In this document: positions 23,101 to 35,100 of the stretch, piece after piece | How the letters are laid out: each line of letters starts with the position of its first letter | Numbering within the stretch: position 1 is the stretch's first letter | Source: Tillus elongatus | Lineage: Eukaryota; Arthropoda; Insecta; Coleoptera; Cleridae | Reading direction: 5' to 3' | NCBI GenBank assembly: GCA_964006375.1 | Contig: OZ023266.1 | Location: 17,475,565-17,539,564 of the forward strand | DNA length: 64,000 nucleotides | Made by a program: the position numbers and the translations under genes | The notes under the pieces: model-generated | Database searches by the model: none | Told to the model about the DNA's origin: nothing | What the model saw: the letters and a program-made list of their open reading frames with translations, nothing else

Positions 23101-26100
23101 TCTGAGCAGTGCTCGTGCAGATATTTATAAAAGAGAGGTCACCAACGGCACGTCGGTGGGCAAGGGATGGCAGCCTTTGGGTGAGGGTAGGGTCACTGAT
23201 GAGACGTATAGCTCTCTTCTAAATGGAGTCCAGGATAGCGAGTGTAGAGGCGGTGGCAGCACCCCAGATGTGGGAGCAGTATTCGAGGTTTGGCCTTATT
23301 AGTGAAGTATGTAAGGTATAAAGATTAGCTGGTGAAAAGTATTTGCGAACCTGGAAGAGGAAACCTAATTTCTTAGCAGCCGCTTCTGCAATTGATGTGA
23401 CATGTTTGTACTAATTGAGATTTCGATCCACAGAAATGCCAACAAGTGAAAAGGACTCACTACTTTGAATAACTTGGTTGTTTATTGTGATGGGTCTAGG
23501 GCTGGTGTATCTCTTATGAGAAAGAAAGCAGGACGGTGATTTGGTGTGGTTGAATTGTACAAGATTTCTACTTCCCCAGTCTAATATTTTTTGGAGATCC
23601 ACGGAGACAGAACCTTCCATGAGTCTGCGATCCTCATCTAATTGGGCTAAACAGACAGGCTTAGAATATTGTATATTTGAGTGGAGGGTGCTGTCGTCTG
23701 CGTAACTGTGTACTGGGTTGGATGTGCTAGAGAGGAGGTCATTGATGTGGAGAAGAAACAAAGTAGGGGCTAAATCTGAACCTTCAGTGACTCGCATTAA
23801 TTGGATACTGTTTAGAGGAATGGCCATCCACGACAAGAGAAATGCTCTGGTTGGAGAGGAAATTTGCTGTCCACGTACGAGTTTCGGTGGTGGGCCATAG
23901 GCCGGTAGTTTATTAAGCAGCGCTGCGTACCAGACCTGATCAAATGCTCTGGATATGTCTAGAGCGACAATCTGGGATTCACCGTGTAGTTCCATAGACT
24001 TGTTCCAAGAATGGGTGACAAAGAAAAGGAGGTCTGCAGTTTATCTGCGCTGACGGAATCCATACTGCCTGTCGTGGATTAGACTGTGTTTTTCAAGAAA
24101 TTTTAGTAATTCAGTGTTTATATTCTTTTCCATTACTTTAGAGACGACTGAAAGGAGAGAAATAGGCCTGTAGTTGCTAGGAAGCGCTTTGGATCCTTTC
24201 TTGGGGACGGCTTGTACTCTAGCAGTTTTCCAGTTACTAGGGAATATGCCTCTATTGTAAGATGTCTGAAACAGACGAGTCAGGACAGGAGCAAGTTCAG
24301 GTGCGCATTTTTTGAGAGCAATTGCTGCTTACATGTCTCGTTTAAAGTGAAACAGGTAAGAAAGTTGAATTGAAGGTTTATTAAGAGATAAATGAAAAAA
24401 AAACATAAAAGAAAGTATTTTTGTGGAAAAAATCGTTAAAAAAAGTCGTCAGATAATGCCTGAAATGCTTCGAAGTGTTCGTTTGGAAGTGGAGTAAAGA
24501 TTTTATAATTGTATGTAAGTGGAGGGAAAACAATTTAAATATTTAATTAAATAACATTAGATATTATATCACTGGTATTTTATCTTGATCTTTAATTGAC
24601 GATTTTATCGCCATATCCAAATCAAAATTAAAACAGTCCTATGTTGTTGTGAGCAGAACTGAGAAAGCTTTAAAATTAGGTCACTCAACATAGGGTGCCA
24701 TTTAAATTTTAAGGGCACTTTATGCCCCTGTCCAAGGGGCAGGTTCCAAGACACCAAAACTTACTGCGCCATGTGGCCCACTTGAAAGCCAAGTCGATGT
24801 GTCTTCTTTTTCTTCTTCTTTTTTTAATTCCGATATTTTATAGTTGTGAAGCTTTAATTGGCACTCACAAAAAAGAAACAGAAAAAATCTAAAATGGGTG
24901 TGTTAAGTGAATCAAATTTGAATAGTGTCGGTTCAGCGTCACTGCATTTCTTGCTTGTATAACAAAATAGACATCACATTAATACCATAAAATTAGTGCT
25001 TGCTACGTGTACTTCATTTTGTGCCTCTAGTTACTTACATTTTATCATTAATGTTAAAACTTCCTTAAAAGCACCTGATTGAGTTCGTTATGTGACCTTT
25101 TAGGTTGTCAAAAGGAAGGATATCATAGCAACATCGGGTGCGGACTAAGCTGAAACCTTGATAGTTTAAGTCCTCAATCTTTGTTGTTACAGTTTCTTCT
25201 AATTATTATATTTCTATGTTGGGTAGTGTTTTTAACATCGTTTCGATATGATTGAGTTAAACCCTTACTAGTCGCCCTTAATCATAATAAAATATACTGT
25301 GTTATAATTAAGTGTTCAAAATAACAGATAATCGTCTTTAGGAATTTTGTTGCGTGTGAAGATGCAGGGAAAAGAAATTCATAAGTGGGTCATGGTAAAT
25401 AACTATACAGGGTACCCAGCAACCTGGAAAACCGGGGAAACCTGGTAAAATCAGGGAATGTGAAATACCCCCTAAAATGTCAGGGAAATTTCTGATTTTA
25501 CTCAAATGTCATGGAAATCATTCAGTAGACCTGGAAATTATATATTTGTCAAATTTCGTCACTAGCAGATGCATTTTTATTTCATATATATTATATGAAT
25601 TTTCTCATGTAAATAGTTTTCTCATACCCAGGAAAATATATCTGATAACAATGCGGCTTACCTTTGGTACCAATATCAATTAAATCCGCCAATGAACACA
25701 GCATATGCCACACCAGCGCTGATATAAATAGTGTCTCCTACTATCTCAAACATGTCTCATATGTACATCTCACTTGTACTGTTCTTCCTTGAATGCATAA
25801 AATGCAAAAGCGTTTTATGTATTGGAGCGAAATTTGTCTACAGTTCTATTCTATTGTTGTGAGAATGCATCTAGCCTTACGTACTTTGTCCCTATATTAG
25901 GGTAGAAATGGGCCAGGGCTGACAATTTATTACATTGTTAGTTGATTGTATACAGTCTCTTTTTTTCAACACTTTGTGTTATTTGGAGCTACCGTGACAA
26001 CATACTACTTGTTTCCGCACTAGGTGGCGACACGCTCACCACTCAGTGTTGGAAGGCTGGCTATTATAGCTGTATTACTTCATAGGTGTATTTTCGCCGC

Positions 26101-29100
26101 AATTGGTATGTTCATACTGACGAGCTCTAATTAGAGCGAAACCAGTCTCCGGTTCTAATTGTTGTGAGAATACATCTAGCCTTACATTATTATGCTATTT
26201 GTGAATACGCCTTTATTGTCAACAAACGCCAGTAAAACATTTACTACAGAGGAGGGTTGTTTTCAAATGGAACATGTTCAGTTACAGTAACGAGGGTGAC
26301 TGCATTGTCTCCTCTGAAAATGACAATGAATTTTTTGGTGAAGATCAAGAAAAAGATACTCATTTCTCAGATTTCACTATTACAACAACTTAGAACATTG
26401 TATCATTGTCATAAAATAAGATACAATGCTTTACATATACCATTTCCTAAACAGAACTTTCTAAGGCACTACACATTGTAACAGCTTACACAACAAATAA
26501 CAATAATAGAATCTGTATCAGTCCTAAAAAGAACCGTTTTAAATGTTTAATGGGATATAGGTCACAAATAAATAAACAGCTATCAGGTCACGTCGGTCAG
26601 CACAACAATTAGTTTATCTATATTAATTATGTGATTTTGCAGTGCTGTGAATGGTTGTCAACTTATAGCAGTAAAATTTTTGTGTCTGCTGTAATGTGAT
26701 CTATGAATCTGCTTTGAGAATTTAGGCTTGTGTGTTGGCTACCTTTAATGACTAAAAATAATGTCGTTCCATTATTATCATAAAAATAGTAGTTTCAAAA
26801 TTTGTAAGTTTTTTCTCTTAAAGGCAAATTTCCATTGCTAAAATGATCCGCTTTTCCATAAAGGATCTTATAATAGAAAATTATTGACTTTCATTTTATT
26901 TAGATGTGTGCGAACCCATCTTTTTTTTCGAACTGAACTATGAACGAACCCAAGCAAATATGAACGAACTTTGAACCTCTGAAATAGTATGTCTAAGGTT
27001 CACAGTCGAACTTCGAACTAACCAAAATCTTCAATGTTCGCATATACTTACCTTAAATACAAAATTTAGGTACATTGTAGCAAACGGTATTTGGTACGTA
27101 GAACAAAAAGGAAACAAGGTTCCCACTCGTGGAGAACCGGGAAAAGTCAGAGAATTTGTAGAAGACAAAATGTTGTCAAGGAAATCAGGGGAAAATTTGA
27201 AAAAATGGTGAAAATTGACTAAGGAAATTTTTGTCCCAGTGAAAAATTATTTGTTTCCTTTTTATCCAAAATAATTGAAACAATGTGTTTGCTTTTTGCG
27301 CAGTTCTGAACCATTCATTTAATGATTTTTTTTCCACAAAATCACAATTGTTTTGTTTTTTTTCGTTCATTGGTCGCTTTGTATTTGAAATGGGGAAGTG
27401 TGTTTTTTACCATGAGGCAATACCTACTGTATTCTGTAGTAGTGTGTACACATGTTGGGGGTAAATTGTAAAAGATCAAAGTGAGAGTCAAAGATTTTGG
27501 CATGTGAGGGAATTAGATTTTGGCATGTGAGGGAAATCGGGGAAAAGTCGGAAATTGATCTGATGTTTTTAGTGGGAACCCTGGGAATGGTTCGGCAAAA
27601 TTTGCAGGCTGATTGGGTGAAAATGCCCTTCGGTGCTGATGTTAGTTATGAGATGGGTCAACATTGAATCAAAAATACAAAAAGGCATTTTCAACACTTA
27701 GACTTCAACATCAAGCTCAGTTATAATAAACATTTTGTTGTTTGGTATTAGCCAGGCAGTTTTAGCAAACATGCATGCGAATATTAAACTGTTTTGCCTC
27801 ACTGTGAACTAAAATAAGTTTAATACAGTATTGTCGGAAGGCAGTCTGCAATTATCGCCATAAATCCTGAAAATTTACTTTACCGATCAGTTTTGAACAC
27901 TGCCTTATAATGTTGTAACCGAAAACGGCATTGGGCTGCTAGAATATGTACAAAAATGTATTCTGTGATTGTTAAATGGCTCTGTCATGTAGCAGTGTCC
28001 TACAAACTCAAAAATAGGCATGAGTGAAATCTGAAATTACGCTACAGACTCAATGGAACCGATACTTAGTTTAAAGCGCTCCTACCGAGTTACAATCCTG
28101 CTACCTTTGGCAGCATATTGAATGCCTGTAAAGTTCAATGTCGAAGTATTTATGAACAATGAACTTCGAACTACTTTGGAGAATTACGTATTTCGAACTT
28201 CGAACTACTTAACATCGTCTAGCGTGAACAATTTTTCGAACGGAAGGCTCGGTTCGAAATCGGGTTCGGTTTGAAATTTTGAAGCTTCGCACACCTCCAG
28301 TTTTATTCCCTAGTTATGCCGGAAAATATAATATATATACCTATTCTAGTTTTTATCCTCAATCGTGTTGAAAAATATTGTCTATTTCAAAAAAAGCAAA
28401 ATGTTTTTACAAGTAAATTTTATTAATTTACTTAGAGGAAAAAACTGTTTTGCACATTTTTTTTCCATTCTACAGCAAACTTTTAGAATAATACAGATAT
28501 TTTGTTTAAGTGAGTTTAAAGTGTACAATGTCTTTCAAATTGGTGGTAATAGATTTTCCTTTAATTTTATGTTCTCTTTTCCAGCAAGAAACATTGCAGA
28601 AATATAAGCTAGCCACAGCAAATGTAGTTATGTCACAAGATATAATGGGATTGGATGTAATAAAAGGTAATTTTTTTTTAAACACATGTTTTCAAAATAT
28701 TAAGAAATTGCGTCAGACAATTTGCATGGTGTCTCCGTTAATGGATTTAAGATTTACCTAATAGTTTCTCATACATAGAACAAACATTATTACATGCATT
28801 AAAATACCCAAAAACATATGCAGCTTTTTTTTACAGGCGTCCGCGACTTCGCTGCCCCGAAAGCCCTGCAGCCTTTGGCTTATTGTGCAAGGCCTTAATC
28901 TTTTTACTCCACCCATTCCAAAATCACTGTGCCTTGAACTAGTCTGCACAGCGATTCGTAAGGTGAAGTTTTATATTGCTCTGTCTCTGGTCTAAACTGA
29001 TAGTAGATCAGTTGTCTTTTACACTCGCACAAGATGTGCTGGGCTGATTTCTCCCCCTCGCCACAGAGTCTGCATGCTAACCGCCCCATTTTATGCAGGT

Positions 29101-32100
29101 GTTTCTTGACGGCCATGTGTCCCGTCAAGAAACCTGTTATATTTCTGAGCTGTCCTCTGCTAACATTCAGCAGCTCCACAGCTCTCTTTGAACTGGGTTC
29201 GTCAATTACTGACTTCCTATGTCTGAGCCCTGGACAATCTACCCAGTACACCTTGTGTTCATTTCTGACTCAGGACTTAATGGCTCCCCTGGCTGTGCTC
29301 ATTGTCACGCCCAGAACCGGTTCTTGTCCCATAAATGGTTCTGTTGACCCACTCTTCGCGAGACTGTCAGCTTCTTCGTTGCGTTTGACCCCGAGTGATC
29401 CGGCACCCAGATGCGGGTCCTCATTCTGCCCAGCCAGGTCTCTCGTCTCGGCACTCACTCACGAGCCAGGAAATTACCCATAGGCTACATAGAGCCTTAA
29501 GGGCTGCCTGTGGCTATGAGGATCTGCTTGTTGGTGTAGCCCCTCTTCTTGTTCTCCCGCACACAGTGCAGGATGGCGTACATCTCAGCCTGAAAGACTG
29601 TTGCATGGGCTCCAAGGAAAATACTATGACTTACCTTCGATCCTTCCGAATAAATACCTGCCCTCGCTCCCTGCCGGATCCGCCCGTGAACGAGGCGAGC
29701 ACGGCTCGTGGTATCCCCGGCGCCTCCTCCCGCTATGCCTCGGGGTCGCGGATTTCCAGTGTCAAGTTGTTTTCCCTGCAGATTCGCGTGCTCGAGAAGT
29801 CTGACCTCGTTTCAAGCATGGGCTCCTTCATGGTCTCCTGAATTTTGCAGTGGCCCCTGAAGCCTGGGTTGATCTTCAGTCTACCATTGCAGGCTGGTCT
29901 GTATAGTCCTAGCCTGGCCTCCCCCATAATAACTAAGTGTAGGGGGGGGTCAGATCCAGCGACACCTCCATGGGGTTGAAGACATGGCCCCTGTGATGCC
30001 TAGCCAAGCTATCCGTTGGATCTTGCCTAGTTTTTGCTTGGCACTGGATTGGATCACCTTAGGCCACCAGACCAGTGCCACGTATGTTAACCCTCAATGT
30101 TAACCGCCAATGTTTGACTCCGATTAGTCGCCTCTTATGACAGGCAGGAGTTACCTTGGGCCTATTCTTTTAGTTAGTCCCTGGACCCATAGGGGACCAA
30201 AAAACAGCTAAATATTCATAATCAGGAGATAGTTCAAATTTTTAGTGGCTATTTTATACCTATCATGCACACTTTGATCCCTCTCCATCTGTTTGGTCAA
30301 ACTGATTAACCAATGCCAAACAACAACATATTTCTAATTGAGCTTATCAATAGCTCTAGAAATCTAAAAAAGTTTACAATATTTTTTTATTTAACGTTGA
30401 CCCATCTCCACAACTATCAGCACCGGAAGGCATTTTCACCCAATTAACCTGCAAATTTTGTCGAACCCTTCCTTTTTGTAAAAAGAATGGGAATCTTTTA
30501 CATGTCAAATATTGTATGTTACAATATTCCCAAATTTTGCATTTAAGGAAATAATACATGAACACTGAAGAATTGTTGTCCGATTTTAAATTTCTAAAAA
30601 GTTCGAAGTTCAACTGTGAACCTTAGACATACTATTTCAGAGGTTCGAAGTTCGTGTGTCACCCATGCAATCTCAAATGAGATCAAGTTGGAAAAGATAG
30701 GGGCAGTTTATGACCTGAACATAAACATTCCCGGATATGGATCCTTCTCAGCATTCCTATTGTAGTGGCACATTCGGAGATAAACAAGAATTCATCACAA
30801 CAGAAGAAGCAATCTGTGACATTTCATTCTGCTTATACATACCTACAGGATCTAATAAATTTATCAGTTTTATCATGATTTTTGCAACGTAATAATTATA
30901 ATACTCAGACCCGTACTTAGACGGTCGTTGGTTTTTATTAGGGATATTTTTTATATTTGTGCAAGAGGAAACGAAAAAAAAATTCAATTTTGATCAATTT
31001 CTCAGCATGGATAATCTGCACAACCGAAATCCCCACATGAATAACACAGTATATGTACTATATTTCTTTTTGTTTATGTTTAATTTGCAGGTCATCTGTT
31101 TGTTCGCTTTTTTATGCTTGATTTCAAAATTCAAGAAGATAACTCAGACCTACATTTCTTTTCAGATACTTCTCCTTTGGGGTCAGATAGTTTGAAGTTC
31201 AACGGTCTTGCCAATGGTATCGTGCCATCTAACAATCAAGAAAGCTCAACAAGCAGTTCTTCTGCAAGCGGAACCAAAGTCAATTTGTTAGTTAGTTCAA
31301 GCAGCTCGAATACAAGTAGCCTGCTGTCTTCACCAAAACATAAAGCTGCACCTTCGAAAAAAGCCACCACACCAGCTAGTAAGTGAAAAATTATATTTTA
31401 ATGTTAGTTTTTCCTTTTTTAATTGTGTATTTTAAGTTAGGATTTTATACAAGGGTCATTTCAATAAGAATGCACACTATGTTTTTATTTAGGGGTTTAT
31501 TATAATAGGTTATAATATAATCCGCATTTACTTTCCTTAAAAGCACCTGTTTGAGTTCTTTGTGTGACCTTTTGGGTTGTCAATTTGTACCCATGGGACA
31601 CTATTGCTTTTGTGGTTTGTTCCAAGTGTCTATTTGAAGGCGCTTATAATTTTTGCACTATTTGTTGAGATTTCAATCATAAAATATCCCAAATGATTTT
31701 GGATTCGCCTTGAAAACAAACTGCATCTCTAGAATATGTTGGAGATTAAAAAATCATTTTCATTATGCAAAGATTTGTTGCCAATATAGTGGGTAAGAAG
31801 TAAATTCCTTCAGAGCATTTAAGAACTAAGGTATCTTAAATTTTTTGTCTATATCTGAGTTTGTTCTGGTATTACTCAGGATTCAACTGTTGATCACCAA
31901 TGATTTTTTATCTTATATACTGCATATTTACTGAATTATTCTGTATATTGTATATTTAGTTTTATGTGATACCTTCCTTAAAAGCACCTGTTTGAGTTCG
32001 TTATGTGACCTTTTAGGTTGTCAAAAGGAAGGATATAATTGCAACAATGGGTGCGGACTAAGCTGAAATGTCAATAGTTTAAGTCCTCAATCTTTGTTGC

Positions 32101-35100
32101 TACAGTTTTTTAAAAATATGCTATAACCTTAATTTTTGGTGTTTCAATGATTTAGTAAATCTGATATTCTTTTCTTTCTTATTAAGACTTCTGAAAATAA
32201 AATAACTGATCTTATTATTAGATTTTAAATCTTTCGCGTAGCCCCCTTGCACAAGGAAAAGTCCTACGACATCAAATCACATGATCTTGGAGGCCATGAA
32301 ATCACCTAATCTCGTAATTATCCTGTAAGCTTTTTGTACAGTAATGCCAAACTTGGTCCTGTTGTGTGATTCGTACTGCCATCTTGTTGAAATCACATGT
32401 GGTCTAGATAAATATCAAATTCAGTCCAAAAGAACGGCAATTAAAAGTAAGTCTCTTTCTTCTTATTGTTGAAGCAATAAAGGCCAATGGTGCCTCCAGA
32501 TCAAAATGCACACACACATGCAATGGCTTCTGTGCACTCGTTTAATGTTTGGAGAAAGAAAAAACTTAGGATGACGGTTTCTTTAAATGTTATGTTTATA
32601 TTTGAGACTTCACTCATTGTGTCTCTTAACATCATTGATGTAGGTGGCCAGGTTGATCTTTACTTTGATTTCACTAAAGCGTTTGACTCAGCCCCTTATA
32701 GCTTGCTGCTGAATAAACTACATTCTTGTGCATATGTGGAGGTGTGCAAAGCTTCGAAATTTCGAACCAAACCCACACTCTATCTAAACCTTCGATTTGA
32801 AAAATTGCGATAGACCATGAGTTTGAAGTTCGAAATACGTAATTCTCTAAAGTAGTTTGAAGTTCGTTGCTCAAAAATACTTCGTCGTCAAACACCACCC
32901 TTAATTGTGTTGTACAACTACCTTTCTTAAAAACCCCATGATGCGGTAAATAATAACATATATCAACTGTTTTGTTAGTAACTTCAGTCATGTGGTTTAA
33001 AGTGATATATTCGTCCATAAACTTTACATAAAGGTCTTTCATAAAATTATTTTTAGATAATTTCCGTTCTAACGCTAAAAACCTTTTTTCTGCTTTGTCA
33101 CGTGATTCACCTAACTTATCAAGAGATTCTTTCATCGGAAGCGAAACAACAAAATTACCTTGTTTGTTTCGTGTAGTAGTTTCGACATAGTAATTCTCAC
33201 AAGTTGTTTCTTCTGCAGTTAGTGGTCTAATATTACTTTCTTGTTCAATTTCCCAGAATCTACTCAACTGTTCTTGTATTTCATCAACTTGAGAAAAGTT
33301 ACAATTTATTTGTTTAATAAATTTGCTTGATATGGGGCCTGAGACAATCCAACCTAACCTGCCCTTTTGAAGAATGGGCAAATGGTTTCCTAAGCTAATT
33401 TGTCCTACACAGAGCAATTCCCAAAAATGATTAGCCCCAAGTAATATATCTATCTTCTCTGGTTTATGAAAATCTGGATCTGCTAAATTGTGCCCCGCAG
33501 GAATTTTCAGATCTTGTAGCCTGATTTTACAAGCAGGTAGAGAACTTATTATTTTTGGTACAATTAAACAAGAACTATTAAGCTTAGAATTATTATAATG
33601 TGCCTGAATTTCTAAGCTGCACTTTAATTGTACCTTAGATGTAGAGTGTGTAATACCTAGCATAGTAATATCTGTCCAGGGCTCAGACATGGGAAGTCAA
33701 TAATTGACGGACCCAGTTCAAAGAGAGCTGTGGAGCTGCTAAACCTTAGCAGAGGACAGCTCAGAAACACAACAGGTCTCTTGACGGGACACATGGCCGT
33801 CAAGAAACACCTACATAAAATGGGGCGGTTCGAAGGGGACCACGCATGCAGACTCTGCGGCGAGGGGGAGGAATCAGCCCAGCACATCTTGTGCGAGTGT
33901 ATAGCTCTGGACCGGAAAAGACAACTGATCTACGGTCACTCTAGACCGGAGACAGAGCAATATAAAACTTCACCCTACCAATCGCTGTGCAGACTAGTTC
34001 AAGGCACAGTGATTTTGGAATGGGTGGAGTAAGACTAGGGGTATGCACAATCAACCAAGGGTTGCGGTGCTATCGGGGCGGCAAGGCCGCGGACGAGCCC
34101 TGAGGGAACAAAAAAAAAAAAAATATCTGTTTTAGTTTTTTATTGCAGTTTTTTACACAAACCTTCAGTAATGAAATTTGACTGTGAACCTGAATCTAAA
34201 AGTATGCGAGCAAAGTAATGTGTTCGCTTTTCAGCAGTCACCACTTTGACTGATGCAGTTGGTAGCAAAACTTGCGTCATATTACATAAAAACGCATTAA
34301 CTGATTGCATTTCTTTGGTTTAATCGTGTCATAAAATGTTATGCCATTTCTTATTGTTCAGGAAGCGGAGCATATTTTGAGGAATACACTTTTCGAACTA
34401 GGCGTATGTAGACATCGGTAACGGTTTAACTATAAATTTAATAACTCACACAAAAAATCAACAATAAAACTATTAACAAAACGAATGAACTAGACATATG
34501 CCCAGTTTCACAAAGCTCGATTAAATATTTAACGGACGATTAGTTAATCAAGGCTTCAGATGACCAATCACAGACTATGATTCCGGTTTTTGCCATGGCA
34601 ACCAAATATTTTGGAGCTGTGATTGGTTGTATTAAGCCTAAATTAACTAACCGGCTGTTAAATGTTTAATCAAGCTTTGTGAAACTGGGCAATAGACTGT
34701 TTACATTGTGAATCTTAATATTAAACATAATAATAGTATTATTATGTTTACATAATTAAATCACAAGTGTCGCGTCTTTACATTTTAAGCAACCTAAATT
34801 AACTGCCTACATCGTAAGAACTTATTCAACTAATAATTTTTACTAACATTTTATGTTTACCAACAATGCTACTTATATTTTCCTACTTAGTTTGTGACCT
34901 TCCAAATTGCCGACTTTAGCATTCCTGCGTACCTTGTACGTTGCGAGTTTACTTTGTTTATTGTTTACATACTAAATGTGATATTTTCAATGTCAATCGA
35001 TACAATTCTGACCTCTAATTATTTGCAATATTTACATTCCTTCGTGTAAAGAAGTAAACTGAACTAATTTTACTTATTATTTTAGCGTTTTTAACAATTA

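Larger units (their letters stand above)
21545..24885 (-). mobile_element. Long-TIR Tc1/mariner-type transposon split by a LINE (intron 7)
   Basis: Ends of about 250 bp are inverted and ~80% alike by eye: ATATCGGAATAAAA, AAGTTTTGGTGTCTTGGAAC, CACCCTATGTTGAGTGAC and TTCTGCTCAC on the left recur inverted at 24640-24885. A degraded transposase sits between them at 21880-22790 (minus), and a LINE (22800-24332) interrupts the element. Confidence 0.75.
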
